Origin: Sphingomonas vulcanisoli
Lineage (GTDB): Bacteria > Pseudomonadota > Alphaproteobacteria > Sphingomonadales > Sphingomonadaceae
Direction: 5' to 3'
Assembly (NCBI RefSeq): GCF_011761305.1
Contig: NZ_JAAOZC010000009.1
Location: 1 to 64,000 of the forward strand
Length of the DNA: 64,000 nt
Shown here: positions 38,522 to 47,216 of the stretch, piece by piece
How the letters are laid out: every line of letters starts with the position of its first letter
Position numbering within the stretch: position 1 is the stretch's first letter
Position numbers and translations under genes: made by a program
The notes under the pieces: generated by a model
What the model was told of the DNA's origin: nothing
The model's input: only the letters and a program-made list of their open reading frames with translations
Database searches by the model: none

Positions 38522-39454
38522 ATGTTGAGCCTTGTCCTCGCCACTTCGAACGCGCCGTCTCTCTATCGCGACAAGCGCGACTGGCTGAGATTGTATGAGA
38601 GCCAGTTGACCGAAGGCATCCCTGCGCCGCGGGAGCTGGCGGCGGAAACCGATGAAGTGCTCGACGACCATCTCACGCGCATAAAACACGCCCAGGCGGC
38701 GCTGCAGGAGCGCCTCGGGTCTGTCCGGCCTGATGCTTTGGTCGTTATCGGCTATGACGATGGTGTGATGTTCAATCGCGTCCAGGTGCCCCAGTTTTGC
38801 ACCTATACCGGAGCCGAGATGACCGGATCCTCGGCGATCGCGGCGCTTGGCGAGGCGGTTGAGGATCACAAGGTAACGCTCAAGTGTAACCCGGAAATGG
38901 CGTGGGAAATTCATCGCGAATTGATCGATCGCGAATTCGACATGAGCTACATGAGTGTGCAAAATCCGCAGGGGCGTCCGGAATGGGGCGCCTCCTCCGC
39001 CTTCCTGTATCCTGGCGCGTCGTTTCTGGACGGTCTCGACATTCCTCTGATTCCGGTCCTGATCAATTGCCGGGTCGATCCCATGCCGTCCGGCGGCAGA
39101 TGCCTGGATTTCGGCACCGCACTGGGCCAGATTCTCGATGGCTTGCCGCAAAAGTTCGCCGTCATGGCGGTGGGCGGCCTTTCCCACGATCCTAATGGCG
39201 CGCGCGCCGGCTGGGTCGACGAGAGGCTTGATCGGTTCGTGATGGATCGCGCCGTGCGCCGCGGGAATGCGCAGCGGTTGCGCCAGATGTTCGACCTCGA
39301 ATCCGATGCCATCCAAGGCGGGACGGGTCAGATTCGGACGTGGCTGGCGGCTGCGGCGGCGGCTGAAAGCGTCAAGGCGAGGGGCCAGATCATCGATTAT
39401 ATTCCCTCCTATCGCGCGATAACTGGGTTGGGCTTCGCCGCCTGGACGGTTTGA
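38522..39454 (+). CDS. Degenerate class III extradiol dioxygenase-family protein
   Basis: 310 aa, clearly related to the next gene and to LigB-type dioxygenases, but key residues differ. The first iron ligand position (SHxP in relatives) is Asn10 in TSNAPS; the second segment reads GYDDGVMF with no His; the Glu of GTGE is Gln270 in GGTGQIRTW. The acid-base His of GGLSHDPNG is kept. Without metal ligands it is probably not a ring-cleavage enzyme on its own. A structural or substrate-binding partner for the product of the next gene, as alpha subunits are in 2-aminophenol 1,6-dioxygenase, is the best guess. 23 bp separate the pair. Confidence 0.78.
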   Translation: MLSLVLATSNAPSLYRDKRDWLRLYESQLTEGIPAPRELAAETDEVLDDHLTRIKHAQAALQERLGSVRPDALVVIGYDDGVMFNRVQVPQFCTYTGAEMTGSSAIAALGEAVEDHKVTLKCNPEMAWEIHRELIDREFDMSYMSVQNPQGRPEWGASSAFLYPGASFLDGLDIPLIPVLINCRVDPMPSGGRCLDFGTALGQILDGLPQKFAVMAVGGLSHDPNGARAGWVDERLDRFVMDRAVRRGNAQRLRQMFDLESDAIQGGTGQIRTWLAAAAAAESVKARGQIIDYIPSYRAITGLGFAAWTV

Positions 39455-39477
39455 AATCACTCTTAAAGGGGATTGCG

Positions 39478-40470
39478 ATGCCTATCGGTTTTGGGATTGG
39501 GGTTTCTCACGGCCCCGGCATGTATCTGAAGACGGAGAGCGACTGGAACCGGGCCTGGGAATTGCTCAGCCTCGATCGCGGTGTGCCGCAGCCTGCTTCG
39601 GTGGAGCTGGAAGACGGGCCTAAGCTGCGCGAATACATAAGCCGGATCGATGCGGGTCATGCTGAGCTGAAGCGTCAATTCGATCTCTACGATCCCGACA
39701 TCTGCATCATCATCGGGGGCGATCAGAATGAAATGTTCGATCGATCCAATGTTCCTCAATTGATGTTCTTTTTGGGAGAGCGCGAGAAAGCGGAATATCC
39801 CGGCGGTCCGATGCCGGCCAAAGGCCAGCCCTATTCGCCGCGTATGTCCAATTTACCGCCGATGGACATTGATATCGATGTGGAATTTTCGAAGTGGCTT
39901 CTCGACAAATTGGTGAAGCAGGAAGGTTTCGACATTGCGTTTTCCTACGAGGCCAAGCCTCTGGCGCGCGGCCATGGCCTGTCCCACGCCTTTGGAAACC
40001 CGGCATCCTATCTGTTCGAAGGCAACAATACGCCGACGGTGATCATCTATGAGAATACGTTCGATGCGCCGAGCCTGTCTGCCAAGCGTTGCTATGACCT
40101 GGGCGCCGCGATCGCCCGTCTGACCCGTCATGATCCGCGCAAAATCGCCATCGTCGGCTCGGGCGGGCTCAACCATGATCCCGGTGGCAAAAGATCAGGC
40201 TGGATCGACGAACCCATGGACCGGTGGTTCCTGGAGCAACTGGCGCAGGGCAACGGACGGGCGACGCAGGCGCTCTATACCTTCGATTCCGATACGATGG
40301 TTGCCGGGACCGGGGAAACTCGTGCCTGGATCACCACCGCAGGGGCCATGGAGGAGATGGGATCACGCGCCACAATCCTGGATTATATGCCTGTGGCGAA
40401 GGGCGTGACGGGGCTGGGCCTCGCTTATTGGCTCACCGATCAACAGGAGCATGCGGTCGCTGCGGAATAG
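39478..40470 (+). CDS. Class III extradiol ring-cleavage dioxygenase (LigB superfamily)
   Basis: 330 aa. His11 in GVSHGPGMY and Glu280 in GTGETRAW correspond to two iron ligands of LigB, and GSGGLNHDPGG keeps the acid-base His. The third ligand position (YNDH in LigB) is GGDQNEMF, with Gln83. Related sequences with a GDDQ/GGDQ motif exist in this superfamily as I recall, so the enzyme may be active with a different coordination. Likely cleaves a substituted catechol; substrate unknown. AAGGGG precedes ATG 39478; a TTG at 39451 is less likely. Converges with its paralogue at 40612. Confidence 0.82.
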   Translation: MPIGFGIGVSHGPGMYLKTESDWNRAWELLSLDRGVPQPASVELEDGPKLREYISRIDAGHAELKRQFDLYDPDICIIIGGDQNEMFDRSNVPQLMFFLGEREKAEYPGGPMPAKGQPYSPRMSNLPPMDIDIDVEFSKWLLDKLVKQEGFDIAFSYEAKPLARGHGLSHAFGNPASYLFEGNNTPTVIIYENTFDAPSLSAKRCYDLGAAIARLTRHDPRKIAIVGSGGLNHDPGGKRSGWIDEPMDRWFLEQLAQGNGRATQALYTFDSDTMVAGTGETRAWITTAGAMEEMGSRATILDYMPVAKGVTGLGLAYWLTDQQEHAVAAE

Positions 40471-40611
40471 CTGCTTTAATCAGAACGGCTGTCCAACCAT
40501 CCTTATGGCCAGCCTTTCTGTATCCGTCGCACGTCAATCAGCGCGTTCCTGACATCATCGTGCAAGGCATGCGTAAAGTTTTGCGAGCCGGCACAAGCTG
40601 ACGCTATTTCG

Positions 40612-41562
40612 CTATTCCGCTGCGAGGGCAGCCGGTTGCTCATCGACATGCCAGCTGGCAATCCCAATGCCGGTTACCGTCTTGGCGGCTGGGATGTAGT
40701 CGAGCACATGGGCCTTCGATCCCATCTCCTCCATGGCACCGGCAACCGTGATCCAGGCCCGCATCTCGCCTGTCCCTCCGACCATCGTATCGGAATCGAA
40801 GGTATACATGGCCTGCGTCGCCCGTCCGTTGCCGGCTGCGAGCTGATCAAGAAACCATCGATCGAGCGGTTCGTCGATCCAGCCCGCCCGCCGACCGCGC
40901 GGATCGTGCGCCAATCCTCCTGATCCTAGAATGGCGATCCGGCGGGGATCGTTTCGGGTGATGCGGGCAATGGCCGCGCCAAGATCATAGCATCGCTTGG
41001 CGGACAGGCTGGGTTCGTCAAACGTGTTCTCATAAATGATCACCGTCGGCGTCTGGACGTCTTCGAACAGAAACGAAGTCGGGTAGCCATAGGCATGGGG
41101 GAAGCCGTGATGCTTGCCGAGGTTTTTCATCTCGTAGGAAAAAGCGATGTCGAACCCTTCCTGCTTGACCAGCCGGTCGAGCAGCCATTTGGAAAACGCG
41201 ACATCCACCGCGATATCCACCGGCGGCAGGCTGGTGTCCGGGCGGCGGCCGGTGCCGCTTTCGCCTAGGAAAATCATAAATTGTGGTACGTTGGAGCGAT
41301 CGAACATTTCGGTCTGGTCACCGCCGATGATGATCAGCACGTCCGGCGCATAGGCTTCATACAGACGCTTCACTTCGACATGCGCTGCCCGAATGCGGTG
41401 GATTTTTTCCTTCAGCCGATCGCCGGTTTCGTCCGATACGCTAGTTGGTTGCGGTACGCCGCGTGCTGTGGTCAGCTTGTGCCACAGCACGTCCCACTCC
41501 TGCTCGGTCGACAGGTACATGCCGGGCGCATGCGATAATCCAATTCCCAGTCCGATCGGCAT
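40612..41562 (-). CDS. Class III extradiol ring-cleavage dioxygenase, second copy
   Basis: 316 aa and closely similar to the plus-strand gene at 39478 across its whole length: GLSHAPGMY (His11), GGDQTEMFDRSNVPQ (Gln83), ENTFDEPSLSAKRCYDLGAAIARITR, GSGGLAHDPRG and GTGEMRAW. It lacks the short insertion (around residues 95-110) of the other copy. CAGGAG precedes the ATG. Last gene of the leftward set, behind a Rieske oxygenase and a meta-cleavage-type hydrolase, which together make a hydroxylation, ring-opening and hydrolysis series. Confidence 0.83.
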   Translation of the reverse strand: MPIGLGIGLSHAPGMYLSTEQEWDVLWHKLTTARGVPQPTSVSDETGDRLKEKIHRIRAAHVEVKRLYEAYAPDVLIIIGGDQTEMFDRSNVPQFMIFLGESGTGRRPDTSLPPVDIAVDVAFSKWLLDRLVKQEGFDIAFSYEMKNLGKHHGFPHAYGYPTSFLFEDVQTPTVIIYENTFDEPSLSAKRCYDLGAAIARITRNDPRRIAILGSGGLAHDPRGRRAGWIDEPLDRWFLDQLAAGNGRATQAMYTFDSDTMVGGTGEMRAWITVAGAMEEMGSKAHVLDYIPAAKTVTGIGIASWHVDEQPAALAAE

Positions 41563-41669
41563 CGTTTCTACTCCTGTCCCGGTATGGTCTAGACCATGCG
41601 CGCTATTCTGAGGCTCTACTCACAGCATCCCATCCGCGCCGGGATTGGTAGCCAACACCGTCTCAATTC

Positions 41670-43040
41670 TCAGAAGCGATCGGTCGGGGGAGATTCATGG
41701 CGTTGCTTCAGGCTGGACCAATCCGGTGCGGTCATCCAATCGGCCCAACACATGTACATCCATAATTGGGCATGTTCGTTGACGTGGGTGTCGATGTAGG
41801 CAACCCCCGCGTTATCGAATTTAACTTCGCCGCGATCGCGGTTCATTGCATAATTCAACGGGAAGTTCTTCGCCAAGATGCTGGCGGTGCCGCGGGTCGA
41901 TTGATCCCAGTTTTCGCCGTCCTCTTGTTCGTTCATTCCCGATGGGCCGTGCAGAAAATTCGAATGTTCGACATAGGCCTTCTGCCGTTCGTCTGACAGA
42001 TCAGCATCGACGAAGCTGAACCACCAGACTTCCGTCGATCGAGGGCCGCGGGGGATGCGCAGCGCCACCTGCGACGATTCCGTTACCCACATGTTCGGGA
42101 AGATATTGGGATGACTGTTGATCTCGATACCGGCCGGGCCCATCGCCTCCAGCGTTTCGGGCTTATCGCGCCAGGCCAGGTCAACCCTTGGTTCGATCTT
42201 ATGATCGGGCAGGAGGGCGGCCAGCGAGCGCTCGGTTTCGGACACTTTGGGGCCGCTGATGGCATGCCCATAGGACCCGAGCATGACCCGATGATCGTTT
42301 GCGCTGGAATTGGCCCGCGGAGGCAGGGCGTTGCCCTCCTTGTCGACGCGCGGATTGCGCACCATGATCGTCGAGGCGTGGGTTAGCGGTGCGTGATAAT
42401 AATCGAACGCATTGTCGACCGCGAGCTTCCAGTTGCAGCCGATGATATTCTTCTTGATGCCGTCGATCGGCACAATCCGCCCGCGCTCGGCGATCAGGTC
42501 AAGGCCGATCCGTCCGACGGGTCCGAGGAACTCGTTTAGGTTGGGGGCATCGGGGTCCATGCAGGCGAAGACGAAGCCCTTGTAGCTTTCGACATGGGGT
42601 GCGGCGACGAGGCCCCATTGCGAACGGTCGAGATCCTCGTGGTAGAAATCCTTGTAGCCGGGGACGCCGATCAGCTTGCCGTCGAGGCCATATGTCCAGC
42701 CGTGATAGGTGCACAGGAAGCTTTTGGTGTGGCCCTGTTCGGCGCGGCACACCGCATTGCCGCGATGCCGGCAGGTATTGAGGAAGACCTGCAGCTTGCC
42801 GGTCTTGTCGCGCGTTGCGATGACGGAATCGTCGCCGATAAAGCTCAGGAAGAAATCGCCCGGCTTGGGGATCTGGCTCTCGTGGCACATGAAGTTCCAG
42901 CCGCGCGCGAAAATACGCTCCAGCTCAAGCTTGTAAATCTCCTCGTCCGAAAAAATCGACCGGTCCACCGTCGCCTGTTCCGGATCGACCAAGTCGTGGA
43001 AGTCCTCGGGCAGTCTGGATTTAGCTTTGGTTTTCAACAT
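41670..43040 (-). CDS. Rieske ring-hydroxylating oxygenase alpha subunit, copy 1
   Basis: 456 aa. Rieske ligands: NTCRHRGNAVC and LCTYHGWTYG; mononuclear iron site: NWKLAVDNAFDYYHAPLTH with Asp bridge and two His, and a later Asp/Glu (EQEDGENWD). Expected to hydroxylate or demethylate an aromatic ring. Residues 25-176, the Rieske domain, are encoded by DNA that matches copy 2 at all but one silent base, while the catalytic domains differ strongly. AGGAGG stands before the ATG. No beta subunit, ferredoxin or reductase gene nearby. Confidence 0.86.
   Translation of the reverse strand: MLKTKAKSRLPEDFHDLVDPEQATVDRSIFSDEEIYKLELERIFARGWNFMCHESQIPKPGDFFLSFIGDDSVIATRDKTGKLQVFLNTCRHRGNAVCRAEQGHTKSFLCTYHGWTYGLDGKLIGVPGYKDFYHEDLDRSQWGLVAAPHVESYKGFVFACMDPDAPNLNEFLGPVGRIGLDLIAERGRIVPIDGIKKNIIGCNWKLAVDNAFDYYHAPLTHASTIMVRNPRVDKEGNALPPRANSSANDHRVMLGSYGHAISGPKVSETERSLAALLPDHKIEPRVDLAWRDKPETLEAMGPAGIEINSHPNIFPNMWVTESSQVALRIPRGPRSTEVWWFSFVDADLSDERQKAYVEHSNFLHGPSGMNEQEDGENWDQSTRGTASILAKNFPLNYAMNRDRGEVKFDNAGVAYIDTHVNEHAQLWMYMCWADWMTAPDWSSLKQRHESPPTDRF
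42513..42968 (-). repeat. Rieske-domain repeat, copy 1 (456 bp)
   Basis: Matches 46633-47088 base for base, in the same orientation 4120 bp away, except at 42810 (g) versus 46930 (a), a silent change in an Arg codon. The identity starts and stops sharply inside the two coding regions, at codon 25 and codon 176 of this gene. This points to a recent gene conversion or domain duplication. Confidence 0.95.
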
Positions 43041-43095
43041 TGATGCCTCCTGTCCGGCTTTCTTGGACTGGCCTGGCCACGGCAGGCCAAATCGC

Positions 43096-44199
43096 TTATT
43101 CGGCCAAAGCCTTCATCAAGGTGGGATAATCGACATAGGCATCGGGCACCGGCTTCGGAAAACCACCAGCCGGCTCCTCGACGCGATCAGGGTTGATTGG
43201 GCGACGCCGCGAAACCTTGGCCCGCTGTGCCGTCTCCCAGCTCACCTTGCCGTCGCGGAAGAATTCCAGGAAGACATCGTTGAATAGGTCGGGCTGATCA
43301 GTCTGGCCCTGATGACCACATTCGTCAGGATAGAAGAATTGTACGTTCGGTACTTTGTCTTCCTGGACGAAACCGTTCTCGACGATCGCCATCACATCCT
43401 GCATGCCATACATGTAGATCATGGGGATATCGAGCTTGTCGATCCGATCCTTGGTTGTGAAAACGATTTTCATGTTGGGGTTTGCATTCAAAAGCCTCCG
43501 GCGCGACTGCGCCGTTTCACCAGGGCGCGCCTCGCGCTGTCGCCGCGCAGCATTCGCGCGCATCGCCACGAGCTCCGGCGAAACCGCCTTTTTGGCGTAG
43601 ATGATGCTTTCCATCATCACCTTCATGCTTTCGTCGGTGCCATCGAACGGCGGCGGCGGCGTGAATCCGGGATTGGGCGTGAACTTTCCCTCTGCCGGCT
43701 TCATGATGTTGGGAAATTGCGGCGCGATATCGCCCAAGTCGCAGGCTATGAACGCGATGCTCAGCAGCCGTTCCGGATTGTGTACGGCATAGTCGGCACA
43801 AATAACGCCGCCTGCAGAATTGCCGCCGATGTGAAACTTGTCGATGCCCAAAGCATCAGCAAACATCGTCACGAAATCTACGTTTGCCTTGCGATCCTGA
43901 ACCAGGAACTCAGGCTTGCTAATATCGGAAAGGCCGTAGCCAGGGCGATCGGGGCAGTAGACGCGAAAGCCGTTGGCACCCAGCATCGGCGCCATGAATC
44001 GCCATCCTGCCGTACCGGATGACCCATCGATGCCACCATGGAGCAGGATGACCGCCGGACCATCCTCTCCAGAGGTCATATAATGCGCTTTGGCGCCATT
44101 GGCGAGTTTGACATAGCGACTGAGGAGGCCGGGAACACGAATAAGCCCCTCGTCGGTGAGGCCGCTGTTGTTCGAGTTTGCCCCGTCAAGTAAAGCCAT
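43096..44199 (-). CDS. Alpha/beta hydrolase, meta-cleavage product hydrolase-like
   Basis: 367 aa from ATG 44199 (GGAAGG eight bases upstream; a GTG at 44208 is too close to it). Nucleophile Ser128 in GGNSAGGV, acid probably in YGMQDVMA, base His in DECGHQGQ. GPAVILLHGG and CPDRPGYGLSD complete the fold. Resembles MhpC/BphD-type C-C hydrolases that split ring-cleavage products, which fits its place between two Rieske oxygenases and a ring-cleavage dioxygenase. It has a longer C-terminal tail (about residues 320-367) than usual. Substrate unknown. Confidence 0.78.
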   Translation of the reverse strand: MALLDGANSNNSGLTDEGLIRVPGLLSRYVKLANGAKAHYMTSGEDGPAVILLHGGIDGSSGTAGWRFMAPMLGANGFRVYCPDRPGYGLSDISKPEFLVQDRKANVDFVTMFADALGIDKFHIGGNSAGGVICADYAVHNPERLLSIAFIACDLGDIAPQFPNIMKPAEGKFTPNPGFTPPPPFDGTDESMKVMMESIIYAKKAVSPELVAMRANAARRQREARPGETAQSRRRLLNANPNMKIVFTTKDRIDKLDIPMIYMYGMQDVMAIVENGFVQEDKVPNVQFFYPDECGHQGQTDQPDLFNDVFLEFFRDGKVSWETAQRAKVSRRRPINPDRVEEPAGGFPKPVPDAYVDYPTLMKALAE

Positions 44200-44362
44200 G
44201 GCGCTCACCCTTCCTTTGATGTTGTGCTTGATTATGGTCTTGAGAAATAGCGGTTTACTCGGAAAAAGCGAATGGCGGCGCTAGATCTCACTCAGCTTGT
44301 GAGAGGAGCAGTTCTGCGCCGCACAATCTCGCAGTCTCGTATGCCGGCGTCCCCACCCAACC

Positions 44363-45670
44363 TTATTGGTTGGGATTCAGCGCCAGCTTGGGCGGACGGG
44401 CTTTTCTTGTTGGCGCACGCAGCAAAGTGATTGCCAAGGCAGCGGGAAAGAGCATCGCCAACATGACCAGACACATTGCTGTATAGGTGCCCGTCACGTC
44501 ACGCAGATAACCGCCTATGATCGGGCCCAGTGCAGCCAGCGTCATCACAAAGAAATAAACGATCCCCACGGCCGTGCCATAAGCTTCTGATCCAAAGCGT
44601 GCCGCGACCATGACGCCGATCAAAACCAGAGCGGCGCCCTCGCCAAAGCCGAAGATCCCGCAAGCCGCCATCATCATCTGAAAGCCCGGTTTCTGGCACA
44701 TCATGATCAAGGCCGCCGCCACGAAGACGACCGATGTGTAGAAGAGGATACGGGCATCGATACGGTCGGACAGCGAACCGAAGGCCAGTTTGGCCAGAAA
44801 ACCGAGCGCCCCGATAATCGGGACGAGTGCGCCGACCTGTGGCCGTGTCAGGCCCAGGTCCAGTGCAAACGGAGCGAGATTGCCGCTCATTCCCAGGTTG
44901 GTGATACTGAGTGGCACGAAGGCGCACACGATGATCCAAATGGCGGGCGTCTTAATCACCTGCTGGATTGACCATGTCTGCTGCGGACGTTTTGCCTCAA
45001 GCGCGGCGGTACGCGGGCTATCCGCTTCGATTTCGATGCCGGCTACGGCTGGCGACCCGCGTACGATCAGCAGAACGATCGGCAGCAATGCGATGCAAAT
45101 CAAACCAAGATAAACGTGTGTTCCCCGCCAATTGTCGCCGACCATCCAGCGTGTCACAAGTTGTGGAATTGCGATGGCTCCCAGCGGGCTGCCCAACAAC
45201 GCGAATCCCATGGCAAGGCCTCGCCGCGCGCGGAACCACCGCACCACGAGCGTGGTCGCGCTCAATGGCCCAGCCAAGGTCATCCCGACGGAAAGGAGAA
45301 GGGTGTAAACTACGATGATTTGCCACAGCGCGGTTGCGATCGAAATGAGAAACATCCCCATCCCGAAACACAGCACGGCGAAGGTTACGAGCATCGTGGT
45401 CGACAAGCGATCGAGCAGGTGCCCCGCCAAAGGTGCAAGCGCACCCACAAGCAGGATTTCCAGCGAAAGCGCGATCATGATCTGAGCGCGACCGACGTGA
45501 AATGCCGCCATCCAGTCATGTACAAAGTAAGTGAAGGACGAGAGACCTATTCCCCAGATCACCGACTGATAGAGAACCGCGATCGCAACGATATTCCACC
45601 CGTAATACCAAGGCGTGCGGATCAAGACATGTGAAGTCGTTCTGACTGCTGGATCTGAAGACGTTCCCAT
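44363..45670 (-). CDS. Major facilitator superfamily transporter
   Basis: 435 aa, inner membrane, twelve predicted helices in two halves joined by a loop near residues 205-235. The family loop between helices 2 and 3 reads GHLLDRLSTTML, and in the second half GSLSDRIDARI. Resembles oxalate/formate and monocarboxylate-type MFS carriers. In the operon of ring-oxygenases it probably imports the aromatic acid once past the outer membrane. AGGAGAGA precedes the ATG. A small CCCAACC/GGTTGGG hairpin overlaps the stop codon. Confidence 0.85.
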   Translation of the reverse strand: MGTSSDPAVRTTSHVLIRTPWYYGWNIVAIAVLYQSVIWGIGLSSFTYFVHDWMAAFHVGRAQIMIALSLEILLVGALAPLAGHLLDRLSTTMLVTFAVLCFGMGMFLISIATALWQIIVVYTLLLSVGMTLAGPLSATTLVVRWFRARRGLAMGFALLGSPLGAIAIPQLVTRWMVGDNWRGTHVYLGLICIALLPIVLLIVRGSPAVAGIEIEADSPRTAALEAKRPQQTWSIQQVIKTPAIWIIVCAFVPLSITNLGMSGNLAPFALDLGLTRPQVGALVPIIGALGFLAKLAFGSLSDRIDARILFYTSVVFVAAALIMMCQKPGFQMMMAACGIFGFGEGAALVLIGVMVAARFGSEAYGTAVGIVYFFVMTLAALGPIIGGYLRDVTGTYTAMCLVMLAMLFPAALAITLLRAPTRKARPPKLALNPNQ

Positions 45671-45810
45671 ACTCTCTCCTCGCCAATCAATGTGGCTCGT
45701 TATGTTCTATTAATTCAGCAAATGGGCAGGCCAGAATCGGTAATTAGAGTTCGCGATATTATTCTTATAGAGGCGGCCAGGCTGGGCCCAGATTGGGCCC
45801 GAGCCTTGGT

Positions 45811-47157
45811 TTAAGCTATGCCTTCGGGAATGGGCGCGCGGTCACGTTTGAGATCAGCCCATGATTCCGCGGTCATCCAATCTGCCCAGGCACGATAGGT
45901 CCAGCGCTGGGGATGCTCGCTGACGAGCGTATCGATATAGGAAATGCCTGACTTCTCGTCTTTCTGAACAATATCGTGCCCCATCCCCATCCTGAAGTTC
46001 AGCGGATAACGCTTTGCCAGGACGCCCCGTGTGGCACGTGTCGACTGGTCCCAGTTTTCGCCGTCTTCCTGCTCGAGCATGCCGGCCGCGCCAAAGGCGT
46101 GGATCGCACGATGCATGCGCATGTCCCGGGTCTCTTTGGGCATATCCTCGTCGAGGAAAGTGAACCACCAGATCTCGGTCTTGTTCGGGCCACGCGGAAT
46201 GCGCAGGCTGACCTGGTTTCCGCTCACCCAGAAATTGGGGAAGATATGCGGGTGCCCTTGGGCGTAGACCCCGACGTCACCCAATGTTTCCTGCACCTCG
46301 GGCAGCATCCGGTGATACAGATCACGGGACTGGGCGACGGCATCGTTGGGGCTGGCCTTCATCGCATCGACGTCTTCTTCGGTCAGCTTGGGGCCGCCGA
46401 TGGCGTGGCCATATTCGCCCAGCACCGTCCGCTGCGGCTCGCTCCCACCCGGGCCGCCGCGAATAACCGGTGCAGTGCCGCCCGACATGAACGCCGACAT
46501 GTGCGTGATGACATGATAATAATCGAACACGTTATCGACGGCGAGCTTCCAGTTGCAGCCGATGATGTTCTTGGAGACGCCATCGACGATGGCCAGTTTG
46601 CCGCGCGAGGCAATCTGATCGATGCACATTCTTCCGACGGGTCCGAGGAACTCGTTTAGGTTGGGGGCATCGGGGTCCATGCAGGCGAAGACGAAGCCCT
46701 TGTAGCTTTCGACATGGGGTGCGGCGACGAGGCCCCATTGCGAACGGTCGAGATCCTCGTGGTAGAAATCCTTGTAGCCGGGGACGCCGATCAGCTTGCC
46801 GTCGAGGCCATATGTCCAGCCGTGATAGGTGCACAGGAAGCTTTTGGTGTGGCCCTGTTCGGCGCGGCACACCGCATTGCCGCGATGCCGGCAGGTATTG
46901 AGGAAGACCTGCAGCTTGCCGGTCTTGTCACGCGTTGCGATGACGGAATCGTCGCCGATAAAGCTCAGGAAGAAATCGCCCGGCTTGGGGATCTGGCTCT
47001 CGTGGCACATGAAGTTCCAGCCGCGCGCGAAAATACGCTCCAGCTCAAGCTTGTAAATCTCCTCGTCCGAAAAAATCGACCGGTCCACAAGCCCAGCTTG
47101 GAGATCAACCAAGGCATGGAAATCAGGGTAAGCAGGCTTTGATACTTGGTCGAGCAT
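45811..47157 (-). CDS. Rieske ring-hydroxylating oxygenase alpha subunit, copy 2
   Basis: 448 aa from ATG 47157 (GAGGA six bases upstream; a GTG at 47160 also in frame). Rieske domain identical in protein to copy 1 over 152 residues. The catalytic domain differs but keeps NWKLAVDNVFDYYHVITHMS and EQEDGENWDQSTR. Loops around the active site, such as the stretch after SAFMSGG, are unlike copy 1, so a different substrate is probable. It is the first enzyme gene after the TonB receptor. Confidence 0.86.
   Translation of the reverse strand: MLDQVSKPAYPDFHALVDLQAGLVDRSIFSDEEIYKLELERIFARGWNFMCHESQIPKPGDFFLSFIGDDSVIATRDKTGKLQVFLNTCRHRGNAVCRAEQGHTKSFLCTYHGWTYGLDGKLIGVPGYKDFYHEDLDRSQWGLVAAPHVESYKGFVFACMDPDAPNLNEFLGPVGRMCIDQIASRGKLAIVDGVSKNIIGCNWKLAVDNVFDYYHVITHMSAFMSGGTAPVIRGGPGGSEPQRTVLGEYGHAIGGPKLTEEDVDAMKASPNDAVAQSRDLYHRMLPEVQETLGDVGVYAQGHPHIFPNFWVSGNQVSLRIPRGPNKTEIWWFTFLDEDMPKETRDMRMHRAIHAFGAAGMLEQEDGENWDQSTRATRGVLAKRYPLNFRMGMGHDIVQKDEKSGISYIDTLVSEHPQRWTYRAWADWMTAESWADLKRDRAPIPEGIA
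46633..47088 (-). repeat. Rieske-domain repeat, copy 2 (456 bp)
   Basis: Partner of the block at 42513-42968, differing only at 46930. The flanking bases differ on both sides. Confidence 0.95.
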
Positions 47158-47180
47158 CACACGTCCTCTTGTTTAAATCA

Positions 47181-47208
47181 CCGGGAGCACCCGTGCGAGT
47201 GCTCCCGG
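47181..47208 (-). terminator. Strong hairpin after the TonB receptor gene
   Basis: CCGGGAGCAC (47181-47190) and GTGCTCCCGG (47199-47208) make a perfect 10-bp stem with an 8-base loop. On the minus strand it comes 8 bases after the receptor stop and is followed by TGATTTAAAC, a weak T-run. It may end most transcripts after the receptor or protect its mRNA, lowering expression of the enzymes downstream. Confidence 0.65.
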
Positions 47209-47216
47209 CTGGCTAC

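Noticed and set aside
44356-44374. CCCAACC/GGTTGGG hairpin over the MFS stop codon
   Set aside because: Stem is only 7 bp, includes the stop in its loop and lacks a T-run; not reported as a terminator.
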